Part shown: one piece after another, positions 1 to 7,505 of the stretch
Numbering within the stretch: the stretch's first letter is position 1
How the letters are laid out: every line of letters begins with the position of its first letter
From: Maricaulis sp965657935
GTDB taxonomy: Bacteria > Pseudomonadota > Alphaproteobacteria > Caulobacterales > Maricaulaceae
Assembly: GCA_965657935.1 (NCBI GenBank)
Contig: CBFHQE010000020.1
Location: forward strand, 1 to 28,507
Direction: 5' to 3'
Length of the DNA stretch: 28,507 bases
Translations under genes and position numbers: made by a program
Notes under the pieces: generated by a model
The model's input: the letters and a program-made list of their open reading frames with translations, nothing else
Database searches by the model: none
Told to the model about the DNA's origin: nothing

Positions 1-290
1 ATGGCCGCCGCGGTGAACTGTTTGGTCAGCGAACCCATGTCGAACACACTGTCAGGCGTTGCCGGATATTGAGCCCCACGATTGGCAAGCCCGTATCCTG
101 TGGAAATGAGGATGTCATCACCGATCGTGACCAACAGGCCGCCGGCCGAGCCTACCGCCTCTGCGGTGGCGATATAGTCCGTGATGCGCTGGTGTGTGTC
201 CGCGTTGACTGTCACGATCTGGGCGATGGCCGACGATGAAATAAGCGAAGTGGCCGCCAGAAGACTGGCCGCAAAAAACTTTAGTGACAT
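1..290 (-). CDS. Secreted serine hydrolase, beta-lactamase/class C fold (5' part only)
   Basis: Only the first 96 codons lie in the window; the gene runs off the left edge. From the ATG at 290 the protein opens with a signal peptide (MSLKFF, hydrophobic core, cleavage near AIA-Q at residues 21-24). It then has the typical lead-in of the beta-lactamase/penicillin-binding class C family: a repeated GLLVTIGDDILISTGYG-type strand, the phrase DSVFDMGSLTKQ, and the SxxK motif SLTK at residues 87-90, whose Ser is the expected nucleophile and Lys the base. It should therefore act in the periplasm or outside the cell on an ester, amide or peptide bond; the substrate cannot be told. The same frame stays open upstream for another 83 codons, to an ATG at 539, but the signal peptide at 290 makes that ATG the better start. 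A second member of this fold lies at 7640-8737. Confidence 0.82.
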   Translation of the reverse strand, partial: MSLKFFAASLLAATSLISSSAIAQIVTVNADTHQRITDYIATAEAVGSAGGLLVTIGDDILISTGYGLANRGAQYPATPDSVFDMGSLTKQFTAAA

Positions 291-552
291 GGATCTATCC
301 CGAGCTTGTTCCTTGCTTAGATGTGGGCAGGGCGGGATTTGGATGCAATCGGGATTCCGCGGGATGCAGTCTCCGTACCCGGTTTGGGCAGAGGCGTTCG
401 CCCGAACGAATACAGGCCGGACTGAGAACCCGGCACGCGCGTTGTTTTTGATGCAGACATCCTGTCGGATCCAGCAAGTGGTGCCATCCACAGCGCCCTC
501 GGTGCCTGCCCCGGCGGCCAAAAATACGTCCCGATACATCCGTCAAATCGCA
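291..552. other. Non-coding stretch between the divergent serine hydrolase and the gcv leader
   Basis: I see no convincing gene here. Short frames exist on both strands, but none has a good ribosome site or a recognisable protein. On the minus strand the frame of the serine hydrolase is open from 539 down to 290 and would encode a cysteine-containing 83-residue extension. The minus-strand promoter of the hydrolase should lie in this stretch, but no clear -35/-10 pair stands out. Confidence 0.5.
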
Positions 553-580
553 TTGACTAACCGGCGTGCAAGCCTAGAGT
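553..580 (+). promoter_or_regulatory. Candidate sigma-70-type promoter for the gcv operon, with a GANTC site
   Basis: TTGACT at 553-558 and TAGAGT at 575-580 are spaced by 16 bases. This would start transcription near 587, about 45 bases before the glycine riboswitch. A CcrM methylation site (GAGTC, 577-581) overlaps the proposed -10. Position relative to the riboswitch is the main support; the -10 matches consensus at four of six bases. Confidence 0.45.
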
Positions 581-631
581 CCTGCAAATCTGTTTGACCG
601 GCCGGGAGGTCCGTTTTACAGGCCACTTCTC

Positions 632-829
632 CCCGCGGGAGAGACCGGCGAATAAGCCGGCGCCGAAGGCGCAACCGCCCCGGAAACGCTCAGGCCAAGG
701 GACCGCGGACGAGATAAACGCTGGAAAGTGGATGCGCGCGTTTGGCAAGCATCCCACCGACGGAGCAAGCGCCGTCCCGTCCTGTCGGGACTGACGTGGA
801 ATCTCTCAGGTTATCGGGACAGCGGGGGC
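632..829 (+). promoter_or_regulatory. Tandem glycine riboswitch (two aptamers) upstream of gcvT
   Basis: Two glycine aptamers lie in series. The first (about 632-713) has the family's conserved blocks in order: GCGGGAGAGACC, CGCCGAAGGCGCAA, CCCCGGAAACGCTCAGG, and AAGGGACCGCGG closing P1. The second (about 721-829) has GGAAAGTGG, CACCGACGGAGCAAGC, AATCTCTCAGG and GGGACAGCGGGGG. The linker between them is only a few bases, as usual for cooperative or dimeric glycine riboswitches. About 53 bases separate the second aptamer from the gcvT ATG at 883, leaving room for an expression platform. In this family glycine binding normally switches on the downstream glycine cleavage genes. The second aptamer has GGAAAG where GGAGAG is usual. 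Confidence 0.95.
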
Positions 830-882
830 AACGGCTGCAAGCGGAGACGCTTGTGGATTTCTGTTGCGCAAGGACCCGATTG

Positions 883-1980
883 ATGACCGACACCCTTTTC
901 AAGACACCGCTGCACGCCCTGCACGTCGAACTCGGCGGCAAGATGGTGCCGTTTGCCGGCTATGACATGCCGGTCCAGTACCCGCTCGGCATTATGGGTG
1001 AACACAATCACTGTCGGGCCCGGGCAGGATTGTTCGACGTCTCCCATATGGGCCAGGCGCGTTATGTCGGTGACGAGGCTGCGCTGGAAGCGCTGATCAC
1101 GGCAGATCTCTCCGCGCTCTCGGCTGGCGAACAAAAATACACCCTGCTGTTGAATGACCAGGGCGGTATCCGCGACGACCTGATGGTCTCCCGTCCGGCC
1201 GGAGAAGGGCTCTTCCTGGTCGTCAACGCTGCCACCAAGACCGAGGACTTCGCGCTGATCGAAGCGGCAACGGCAGGCAAGGGCACGCTGACCCGCATCG
1301 AGGATCGCGCCCTCCTGGCCCTGCAAGGCCCGCAAGCCAAGGACGTCATGGCGCGTCTCTGCCCGGCCGCCTGCGAGATGGTCTTCATGCAGTGCGGCGC
1401 GTTCGAGCTGGACGGTGTCGAGGTTCTCATCTCCCGCTCCGGCTATACGGGCGAGGACGGTTTCGAGATTTCCATCCCCGAGGCGGATGCCACCCGTATC
1501 GCCAAGCTGCTGCTGGCCCAGGACGCGGTCGAGGCCATCGGCCTTGGCGCGCGGGACAGCCTGCGGCTGGAAGCCGGTCTTTGCCTTTACGGCCACGACA
1601 TGGACGGAAATCGTACGCCGGTCGAAGCCTCGCTGATCTGGGCCATGGCCAAGACCCGTCGCGAGCGCGGTGATTTCCCGGGCGCTGCCATCATCGCCCA
1701 GCAGATCGAGGACAAGACCTGTCAGAAACGCATCGGCCTGCGCCTCGAGGGCGCACCGGCGCGCGAGGGTGCGGAGATCGCTGACAAGGCCGGAAATATT
1801 ATCGGTATCGTGACCTCTGGCGGCTTTGGCCCGACCATCGAGGGTCCGGTCGCCATGGGCTATATCGACCGCGCTTTCATGGCCCAAGGCACCGAGGTCG
1901 ATCTGATTGTGCGCGGTCGGGCGCGCGCAGCGACGGTGACCAAGATGCCGTTTGTTCCGAACAATTTCTATCGCGGTTGA
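883..1980 (+). CDS. gcvT: Glycine cleavage system T protein (aminomethyltransferase)
   Basis: 365-residue T protein. In the cytosol it moves the methylene carbon from the aminomethyl-lipoyl arm of GcvH to tetrahydrofolate, giving 5,10-methylene-THF and ammonia. The sequence begins MTDTLFKTPLHALHVELGGKMVPFAGYDMPVQY, the family's N-terminal hallmark. It continues with the DVSHMGQ block, YTLLLNDQGGIRDDLMV in the folate-binding region, SRSGYTGEDGFEI, and a C-terminal GCV_T barrel with TSGGFGPTIEGPVAMGYI. The length is normal. The ATG at 883 is chosen because the frame upstream runs into the riboswitch and because AAGGA sits at 870-874. It is the first gene of the gcv unit. A 227-base gap filled largely by an inverted-repeat element separates it from gcvH, unusual for an operon whose other genes touch. 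Confidence 0.97.
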   Translation: MTDTLFKTPLHALHVELGGKMVPFAGYDMPVQYPLGIMGEHNHCRARAGLFDVSHMGQARYVGDEAALEALITADLSALSAGEQKYTLLLNDQGGIRDDLMVSRPAGEGLFLVVNAATKTEDFALIEAATAGKGTLTRIEDRALLALQGPQAKDVMARLCPAACEMVFMQCGAFELDGVEVLISRSGYTGEDGFEISIPEADATRIAKLLLAQDAVEAIGLGARDSLRLEAGLCLYGHDMDGNRTPVEASLIWAMAKTRRERGDFPGAAIIAQQIEDKTCQKRIGLRLEGAPAREGAEIADKAGNIIGIVTSGGFGPTIEGPVAMGYIDRAFMAQGTEVDLIVRGRARAATVTKMPFVPNNFYRG

Positions 1981-2006
1981 GGGCGAATGGCTCTGATGTC
2001 GCACGC

Positions 2007-2176
2007 CTCTCCTTCATCCTCGCCCTTGATGGGCGAGGTGGCTCGCCGCGCAGCGGCGCGACGGAGTGGGTGCGACGGCGAAGCCGCCCAGAGAATTTTG
2101 ACTGCGCCTCCGGCGCGCACCCTATCCCCCCGCTTCGCGGGTACCTTTCCCATCAAGGGAAAGGAGGGGTGTTTTG
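2007..2176. repeat. Palindromic intergenic repeat (MITE/REP-like) between gcvT and gcvH
   Basis: The gap between gcvT and gcvH is mostly an imperfect inverted repeat. The left end has an 8-bp hairpin CCTCGCCC-TTGAT-GGGCGAGG (2018-2038). The right end has CCTTTCCC-ATCAA-GGGAAAGG (2144-2164), whose loop is the reverse complement of the left loop. Inside these, GGGTGCG (2068-2074) faces CGCACCC (2116-2122). Smaller hairpins lie between: CGCCG/CGGCG, CGGCgaaGCCG, GCGCCtccGGCGC and CCCGCttcGCGGG. There is no coding capacity worth calling. The structure fits a mobile, non-autonomous repeat of the kind scattered between genes in alphaproteobacteria; family identity is not established. Confidence 0.75.
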
Positions 2177-2207
2177 CGGATAACTCTCTACAGGGGAAGG
2201 GAAAATC

Positions 2208-2573
2208 ATGAGCACCAAATATACTGATGATCACGAGTGGATCACCGTCGACGGCGATATCGCCACCGTTGGCATCACCGGCTATGCCGCGGAACAGCTC
2301 GGCGATGTGGTCTTTGTCGAACTGCCGGACGTTGGCAAGACCGTGTCCAAGGGCGATGAGTTCGCGGTTGTTGAGTCCGTCAAGGCGGCCTCCGAGGTCT
2401 ACGCGCCGGTCGATGGCGAGATCGTCGAGGTCAATGGCGAGCTGGAAGGCGAGCCGGCCAAGGTCAATGAAGAGCCGACCGCAGGCGGCTGGTTCGTGAA
2501 GTTCAAACTGTCCGACGCCTCCCAGCTGGAAGGCCTGATGGACGAAGCCGCTTACAACGAGCACATCGCGTAG
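2208..2573 (+). CDS. gcvH: Glycine cleavage system H protein (lipoyl carrier)
   Basis: 121-residue H protein, the mobile lipoyl-bearing subunit that carries the aminomethyl group from the P protein to the T protein and is then reoxidised by the L protein. The lipoylation motif ESVKAASEVY is intact, with the modified lysine at residue 59. The flanking GDVVFVELPDVGKTVSKGDEFAVV and YAPVDGEIVEVN strands form the hybrid lipoyl barrel. WF near the C-terminus and EEGLM-like terminal sequence are also family features. The length is normal. The ATG at 2208 follows a good AGGGAA ribosome site (about 2197-2202). It lies downstream of the inverted repeat and 20 bases before a small membrane protein gene. 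No dedicated L protein (lpd) gene is present in the window. Confidence 0.97.
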   Translation: MSTKYTDDHEWITVDGDIATVGITGYAAEQLGDVVFVELPDVGKTVSKGDEFAVVESVKAASEVYAPVDGEIVEVNGELEGEPAKVNEEPTAGGWFVKFKLSDASQLEGLMDEAAYNEHIA

Positions 2574-2593
2574 GTGGGATCGGGGTCAGGGGC

Positions 2594-2977
2594 ATGAGCA
2601 GATACTTTCCCCTTTGGAGCCTGGCACTCCTCGGCTTGTTCCTGATCAGTGATCTGGATCGAGCCCTGATGGAGTGGCTGCTCTGGGGGATTGTCACGGT
2701 TTTCCTGACCCAATCGATTGTTCGGGAGTTCTTGCCGGAACGTCTCGACTGGCAGCGAAAGTGGATTGAGCGGTGTCTCGATATCCTCGGTTGGATCTTG
2801 ATGATCCCGCTCGCGGTACAGCTCATCCAGCCGTTTCTGCAGTTCATACGTGATCCTGACTGGCTGGGTGTTGCCGCTCCTGCAGCGATACTGATCCCGG
2901 TGGCCACCATTTTCGTAGTTACAGGCGGATGGGCTGCCTTCCGCGACAAATACATCAAATCCACCAAGGAAAACTGA
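2594..2977 (+). CDS. Small predicted membrane protein embedded in the gcv operon
   Basis: 127-residue protein that I do not recognise. It appears to have four hydrophobic segments: about residues 4-20, 25-43, 62-84 and 90-115. A charged stretch after the second includes REFLPERLDWQRKWIERCL, and the end is basic (RDKYIKSTKEN). It lies 20 bases after gcvH. Its stop codon shares one base with the ATG of gcvPA (TGATG at 2975-2979), so translation of the two is probably coupled. A GGGGTCAGGGGC stretch just upstream of 2594 can serve as a ribosome site. Nothing in the known glycine cleavage pathway calls for a membrane protein, so a role in glycine transport, anchoring or an unrelated hitch-hiking function are all open. 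Confidence 0.75.
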   Translation: MSRYFPLWSLALLGLFLISDLDRALMEWLLWGIVTVFLTQSIVREFLPERLDWQRKWIERCLDILGWILMIPLAVQLIQPFLQFIRDPDWLGVAAPAAILIPVATIFVVTGGWAAFRDKYIKSTKEN

Positions 2978-4320
2978 TGCGTTATCTCCCTCACACAGAT
3001 ACTGACCGGAAGGCGATGCTCGATGCGATCGGCGTGGCTTCCATTGATGATCTGTTCGTCGACGTGCCCGATGCGGGTCGGCTCGACGGGCTGATTGATC
3101 TGCCGCTGAAACAGGGCGAGCTCCAGGTCGAGCGGGCCATGTCGGCGCTGTCGTCGAAAAACATCTCGGCGTCTTCGGTGCCGTTCTTTGTGGGGGCGGG
3201 CGCTTACAAGCATCATATTCCGTCTACCGTTGATCACCTGATCCAGCGTTCCGAATTCCTGACGGCCTATACGCCGTATCAGCCGGAAATCTCGCAGGGC
3301 ACGCTTCAGACCCTGTTTGAATTCCAGACCCAGGTCGCCCAGCTGACGGGCATGGATGTGGCCAATGCCTCCATGTATGACGGCTCCACGGCCTGTGCCG
3401 AGGCGGTCATGATGGCAGCCCGTGTCACCCGCCGCATGAAGGCTGTCATGGCCGGCAATGTGCATCCGCACTATGTCGAGGCGGCCAAGACGCTGGCGAA
3501 ATATTCCGACGTCGAGATCGAGGTCACCGAGCCGGGCCTGGGTGGTCTGGATGCGCTGATCAACGCCATCGACGACGAGACCGCCTGTGTCGTCGTGCAG
3601 ACGCCGGATGTGTTCGGCCAGCTGCATGATCTGCGGGCCATCTCCGAAGCCGCCCACGCCAAGGGCGCGCTGGTCATTGCCGCCTTCACCGAAGTCGTGT
3701 CCCTGGGCCTGATCGAGGCGCCGGGCGCCATGGGTGCGGATATCGCGGTTGGCGAGGGCCAGTCGATCGGTGTCGGTCTCAATTTCGGCGGACCTTATGT
3801 GGGTCTGTTTGCCTGTAAGGATGATCGTCGTTTCATCCGCCAGATGCCGGGCCGCCTGGCTGGCGAGACGGTGGATGCCGATGGCCGCCGCGGCTATGTG
3901 CTCACACTGTCCACGCGTGAACAGCATATCCGCCGTGACAAGGCGACCTCGAACATCTGTACCAATGCTGGCCTGTGTGCGCTGGCCTTCACCATCCATA
4001 TGACCTTGCTTGGCGAGAAGGGTCTGAAACAGATGGCCGTGATCAATCACGAGACCGCTTGCACGCTCGCGGATGCTCTGGGTGGGATCGACGGTGTTGA
4101 CGTGCTCAACGACGCCTTTTTCAACGAATTCGCGGTTCGCCTGCCCAAAAACGCCAATGAGGTCGTCGACCAGCTGGCCAAGCTTGGCGTTCTCGCCGGC
4201 GTTCCGGCCAGCCGCCTCTTCCCGGGCCAGTTCGAGGATGTCCTCCTCGTTGCTGCGACCGAGATCAATACCGACGAAGATATCGCCATCTTCGACAAAG
4301 CCCTGCGGAGTGTTCTCTGA
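2977..4320 (+). CDS. gcvPA: Glycine dehydrogenase (decarboxylating) subunit 1
   Basis: 447-residue N-terminal half of the split P protein. With subunit 2 it forms the PLP enzyme that decarboxylates glycine and loads the aminomethyl residue on GcvH. It starts MRYLPHTDTDRKAML, normal for bacterial GcvPA, and holds family blocks FVGAGAYKHHIPSTVDHL, TAYTPYQPEISQGTLQTLFEFQTQ, NASMYDGSTACAEA, and the LNFGGPYVGLFA / RRDKATSNICTNAGLCAL region. This subunit lacks the PLP-binding lysine motif, which is in subunit 2, as expected. The ATG at 2977 overlaps the stop of the preceding membrane protein gene. The TGA at 4318-4320 overlaps the ATG of gcvPB by one base, which suggests coupled translation and balanced subunit amounts. 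Confidence 0.97.
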   Translation: MRYLPHTDTDRKAMLDAIGVASIDDLFVDVPDAGRLDGLIDLPLKQGELQVERAMSALSSKNISASSVPFFVGAGAYKHHIPSTVDHLIQRSEFLTAYTPYQPEISQGTLQTLFEFQTQVAQLTGMDVANASMYDGSTACAEAVMMAARVTRRMKAVMAGNVHPHYVEAAKTLAKYSDVEIEVTEPGLGGLDALINAIDDETACVVVQTPDVFGQLHDLRAISEAAHAKGALVIAAFTEVVSLGLIEAPGAMGADIAVGEGQSIGVGLNFGGPYVGLFACKDDRRFIRQMPGRLAGETVDADGRRGYVLTLSTREQHIRRDKATSNICTNAGLCALAFTIHMTLLGEKGLKQMAVINHETACTLADALGGIDGVDVLNDAFFNEFAVRLPKNANEVVDQLAKLGVLAGVPASRLFPGQFEDVLLVAATEINTDEDIAIFDKALRSVL

Positions 4321-5894
4321 TGCCCATGAATACCCAAGGACGTCCGACCCGCATGGCGGAGAACATCTCTACCGGCGGATACGCTGAGACCACATCCGGC
4401 TCGAAAGGGCTGGAACAGGCTGAGCCGCTGATCTATGAGCGCGGCTCTGCCGAACAGACCGGTGTCGACCTGCCCGAGCCGAAAGGCACGCCGAGCCGCC
4501 TGGGCGGTCTGGAGCGCCAGTCCGAGCTGGGCCTGCCGGGCCTGTCCGAGCCGGAGACCATGCGCCACTATGTGCGCCTGTCGCGCAAGAATTACGCGAT
4601 CGATCTGGGTCTCTACCCGCTCGGCTCGTGCACCATGAAACACAATCCGCGTCTCAACGAGAAAATGGCGCGCCTGCCGGGCTTTGCAGATGTGCACCCG
4701 ATGCAGCCGGCCTCGACCGTGCAGGGCGCTTATCAGGTCATCGGTGAGCTGGCGCACTGGCTGATGACGCTGACCGGCATGCCGGGCGTGGCCATGTCGC
4801 CGAAAGCCGGTGCTCATGGCGAGTTCTGCGGCATGATGGCGATCCGCGCCAAGCTGGACGCCGATGGCCAGACTCATCGTCGCCGTGTCCTGGTTCCGGA
4901 AAGTGCCCACGGCACCAATCCGGCCACCGCGGTCCAGTGTGGCTTCACCGTCGACGAGATCCCGGCCGATGATACCGGCCGTGTCGACATGGAGGCCTTC
5001 AAGGCCAAGCTGGGCGATGATGTCGCCGGCATCATGCTGACCAACCCGAACACGTGTGGCCTGTTCGAGCGTGACATTCGCGAGATCGCTGACCTGATCC
5101 ACGAGGCGGGCGGCTATTTCTACTGTGATGGTGCGAACTTCAACGCCATCGTTGGTCGTGTGCGTCCGGGTGATCTCGGCGTCGACGCCATGCACATCAA
5201 CCTGCACAAGACCTTCTCCACCCCGCACGGCGGTGGTGGCCCCGGTTCCGGACCGACGGTCCTGTCCGAGGCGCTCGCGCCGCACGCGCCGGTGCCCTAC
5301 GTCGTCCAGAATGGCAATGACTGGGAGCTGGTCGAGCACGAAGCCGATGCGGCAGGCGATCCCTTTGGTCGCATGGCGGCCTTCCACGGCCAGATGGGCA
5401 TGTTCACCCGCGCGCTCACCTACATGATGAGCCATGGTTCGGATGGTCTGAAACAGGTGGCCGAGGATGCGGTCCTCAACGCCAACTACATCCAGGCGCG
5501 CCTGAAACACGTCATGACGCCGGCCTTTGACGGAGTGTGCATGCACGAAGCCCTGTTTGATGATCGGTTCCTGGAAGGCACGGGTGTCACCACGCTCGAC
5601 TTTGCCAAGGCGATGATCGACGAGGGCTATCACCCGATGACCATGTATTTCCCGCTGGTCGTTCACGGTGCCATGCTGATCGAGCCGACCGAGACAGAGT
5701 CGAAGTCCGGTCTCGACCGTTTCATCAACGTGCTGGAAGCTCTGTCCCTTGCTGCCAAGGCTGGCGAGACGGAACGCTTCCAGGCGGCCCCGATCCATGC
5801 GCCGACCAAACGCCTCGACGAAACCCGCGCTGCACGTCAGCCGGTCCTTCGTTGGGTTCCGTCGGATTCGAATGAAATGGAAGCGGCGGAGTAA
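4320..5894 (+). CDS. gcvPB: Glycine dehydrogenase (decarboxylating) subunit 2, PLP-binding
   Basis: 524-residue C-terminal half of the P protein. The PLP-anchoring lysine is K297 in NLHKTFSTPHGGGGPG. Upstream are YPLGSCTMKHNP, MSPKAGAHGEFCGMMAIRA and ESAHGTNPATA, all typical of GcvPB. The C-terminal half has YFPLVVHGAMLIEPTETESK. The length is normal. The start at 4320 overlaps the gcvPA stop (TGATG); a second in-frame ATG at 4326 is also possible. It is the last gene of the unit, with a terminator hairpin 35 bases downstream. The split PA/PB arrangement is one of the two common bacterial forms; the other is a single fused GcvP. Confidence 0.97.
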   Translation: MPMNTQGRPTRMAENISTGGYAETTSGSKGLEQAEPLIYERGSAEQTGVDLPEPKGTPSRLGGLERQSELGLPGLSEPETMRHYVRLSRKNYAIDLGLYPLGSCTMKHNPRLNEKMARLPGFADVHPMQPASTVQGAYQVIGELAHWLMTLTGMPGVAMSPKAGAHGEFCGMMAIRAKLDADGQTHRRRVLVPESAHGTNPATAVQCGFTVDEIPADDTGRVDMEAFKAKLGDDVAGIMLTNPNTCGLFERDIREIADLIHEAGGYFYCDGANFNAIVGRVRPGDLGVDAMHINLHKTFSTPHGGGGPGSGPTVLSEALAPHAPVPYVVQNGNDWELVEHEADAAGDPFGRMAAFHGQMGMFTRALTYMMSHGSDGLKQVAEDAVLNANYIQARLKHVMTPAFDGVCMHEALFDDRFLEGTGVTTLDFAKAMIDEGYHPMTMYFPLVVHGAMLIEPTETESKSGLDRFINVLEALSLAAKAGETERFQAAPIHAPTKRLDETRAARQPVLRWVPSDSNEMEAAE

Positions 5895-5928
5895 GCCGGG
5901 CATTTACCCCACTTCCGGGTGAAAATTG

Positions 5929-5957
5929 CGGGGATGCACCAGGCCGGTGTATCCCCG
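5929..5957 (+). terminator. Rho-independent-type terminator after gcvPB
   Basis: A 12-bp stem, CGGGGATGCACC / GGTGTATCCCCG with one G-U pair, closes a five-base loop (AGGCC). It is followed by TCTCTTATT, a moderately T-rich tail. It lies 35 bases after the gcvPB stop and before the next gene's start at 6016. Confidence 0.7.
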
Positions 5958-6015
5958 TCTCTTATTGGCCGCGACCTTGCCGCAAGACTGCCAAGAAGAG
6001 AGGCTAGGGGGAGGC

Positions 6016-6936
6016 ATGCCTGCCCGTAACACATCCACCCGCCTGAGTTTCCGCCGCACCGGCTGGACGACGCGCCTGCGCGATTTCCTCCTGTTTGCCG
6101 GCGGGATCTATATTCTCCTCGGCGGTCTCCTGTGGCTCAGCGAGCCTGACTTCCTCTATCATCCATCCAGTGAGCGCGTTGCGCCCAGCCAGGACTGGAT
6201 CCATCCGGTTCGCCTCAACACGGCGGACGGAGAGGCACTGACAGCCTGGTATGCGGAAGCCGAGCAGGGCTGTCCGACATTCCTGTTTTTCGACGGCAAT
6301 GCAGGGCGGCCGGAAATCCAATCCGGACGCTGGCGTCGGCTGCACGAACAGGGCGCCGGTTTCCTGGCTGTCTACTATCGCGGCTATTCCGGATCGACCG
6401 GCGCGCCCAGTGAAGAGGGGCTGCATATTGATGCCCAGGCCGGCCTGTCCTGGCTGCTGCGCCGGGACATCAATCCCGATGACATCATTGTTCACGGCTT
6501 CTCTCTCGGCTCCGGCCCGGCCGTGCGGCTGGCGGCGACGAATGCGGTTGGCGGCCTGATACTGGAAGCACCCTATATGTCGATGAGCCAGCTGGCGGGA
6601 GAGAAATTCCCGCTCTACCCGTTTTCCATGTTCATGCGGAACACCTATCGCTCAGACCAGTGGATCGGGGCGCTCGATGAGCCGGTCCTGATCGTGCACG
6701 GCTCCGACGACCGTCTCATCCCGTCTCGCCACGGTGCGAACCTCGCTGCAATGGCGCCCGAGCCCAGCCAGTTTGTCGAAATCGAGGGCGCTGATCACGC
6801 GACCCTTGTGCGGGATGGTCTTTATGACGAGGTCTGGCCCTTCCTGGCGCGTCACTGGACACCATCGACCCCGCCAGGCCGCTCTTGCGGCGTACAACCG
6901 GTGTCGATTGCGGGTGAAAACAACGCTCTCGATTAA
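6016..6936 (+). CDS. Membrane-anchored alpha/beta hydrolase (BEM46/ABHD13-like)
   Basis: 306-residue alpha/beta-hydrolase. The N-terminus is basic and then has one hydrophobic segment (about residues 23-41), which should anchor it in the inner membrane with the catalytic domain outside. The pattern LSEPDFLYHPSSER, FFDGNAGRPE and YYRGYSGSTGAPSEEGLHIDA is that of the BEM46/ABHD13 group. Catalytic residues are visible: nucleophile Ser163 in GFSLGSG, acid Asp231/Asp232 in HGSDDRLIP, and His261 in GADHATL. The substrate is unknown; the family includes esterases and peptidases. The ATG at 6016 is preferred because GGGGGAGG lies just upstream and the hydrophobic anchor then sits near the N-terminus. 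The gene stands alone between the gcv terminator and a weak terminator near 7083. Confidence 0.85.
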   Translation: MPARNTSTRLSFRRTGWTTRLRDFLLFAGGIYILLGGLLWLSEPDFLYHPSSERVAPSQDWIHPVRLNTADGEALTAWYAEAEQGCPTFLFFDGNAGRPEIQSGRWRRLHEQGAGFLAVYYRGYSGSTGAPSEEGLHIDAQAGLSWLLRRDINPDDIIVHGFSLGSGPAVRLAATNAVGGLILEAPYMSMSQLAGEKFPLYPFSMFMRNTYRSDQWIGALDEPVLIVHGSDDRLIPSRHGANLAAMAPEPSQFVEIEGADHATLVRDGLYDEVWPFLARHWTPSTPPGRSCGVQPVSIAGENNALD

Positions 6937-7082
6937 TTTATGAGGCCAGGGCAGCGAGAACTGGCTGCGGGGCTTTCCTCGGCGCCTGTCAGCCCCCATA
7001 TTCGTCTTGCTAGCCGGGCTCTTCGACGATTCCCTGTCGATTTGATGCTGATATGCAACAGGCGTGAAACGAAGCGCAGACC

Positions 7083-7104
7083 GTGCCCGAATTTGGGCGC
7101 TTTT
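7083..7104 (+). terminator. Weak terminator-like hairpin
   Basis: GTGCCCG / TGGGCGC can pair with two wobble pairs around an AATT loop and is followed by TTTTG. It lies about 150 bases downstream of the hydrolase stop. The stem is short, so this is tentative. Confidence 0.35.
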
Positions 7105-7193
7105 GTCTCGCATTGGGGTCACGTTTACGAATTAAGTGTTTCCTGTCTGGCCGCGCGGACAAAGAAGTCGCGCACCGGCAGACGGGGTTGGAG

Positions 7194-7505
7194 ATGGTCA
7201 CAGCCATGAACGAGCAACTGAACGGATGGGCACGCTCAAATGCCTTCGGCGCCGTCGTGGTGCTGGTGATCCGTGCTGTTGCGGTTGCGTTCGGCCTGGC
7301 CCTCATGGCGATCGGTGTCGTCATGACCCCTCTACCCATTCCAGTCGGAATTCCGCTGCTCGTTCTGGGCATGCTGATCTCGGCCGCTGCGTCCAAGACT
7401 CTGCACCGCATCATCACGGGCCTTCTGCGCCGTAACCCGTGGATCTGGCGCAAGGTTCGCTGGGCGTTTAACGACAAGGACAAGGCCGCCGACCCGGCGG
7501 AATAG
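7194..7505 (+). CDS. Small predicted membrane protein (PGPGW-like pattern)
   Basis: 103-residue protein if it starts at the ATG at 7194, or 99 if at the ATG at 7206. A GGGG run at 7184-7187 is well spaced for the first. Two hydrophobic segments (about residues 19-43 and 50-68) are joined by a turn with MTPLPIPVGIP. They are followed by a basic, tryptophan-containing tail (LLRRNPWIWRKVRWAF) and an acidic end. The arrangement GxxLMxIGVV-P-P-G-P-LLVLGMLI recalls the small PGPGW family of transmembrane proteins, but this is a pattern resemblance only. No partner gene in the neighbourhood suggests a role. Confidence 0.65.
   Translation: MVTAMNEQLNGWARSNAFGAVVVLVIRAVAVAFGLALMAIGVVMTPLPIPVGIPLLVLGMLISAAASKTLHRIITGLLRRNPWIWRKVRWAFNDKDKAADPAE

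Noticed and set aside
295..553. Two small minus-strand frames (83 and 78 codons) between the serine hydrolase and the gcv promoter
   Set aside because: They overlap each other in different frames, one starts with TTG, and neither has a good ribosome site or recognisable feature.
742..882. N-terminal extension of gcvT starting at 742
   Set aside because: This stretch is the second aptamer of the glycine riboswitch; GcvT homology begins at the ATG at 883, which has its own ribosome site.
811..2004. Long open frame antisense to gcvT
   Set aside because: It mirrors gcvT on the other strand, has no family resemblance and arises from GC-rich third-position codon use.
2503..5903. Two long open frames antisense to the gcvH-gcvPB region (515 and 618 codons)
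   Set aside because: They lie opposite well-identified genes, cross gene boundaries and show His/Arg-rich, low-quality translations typical of shadow frames.
6895..7193. Possible RNA gene in the gap between the hydrolase and the small membrane protein
   Set aside because: No tRNA cloverleaf and no strong promoter/terminator pair around a structured segment could be made out; only a weak hairpin at 7083-7104.
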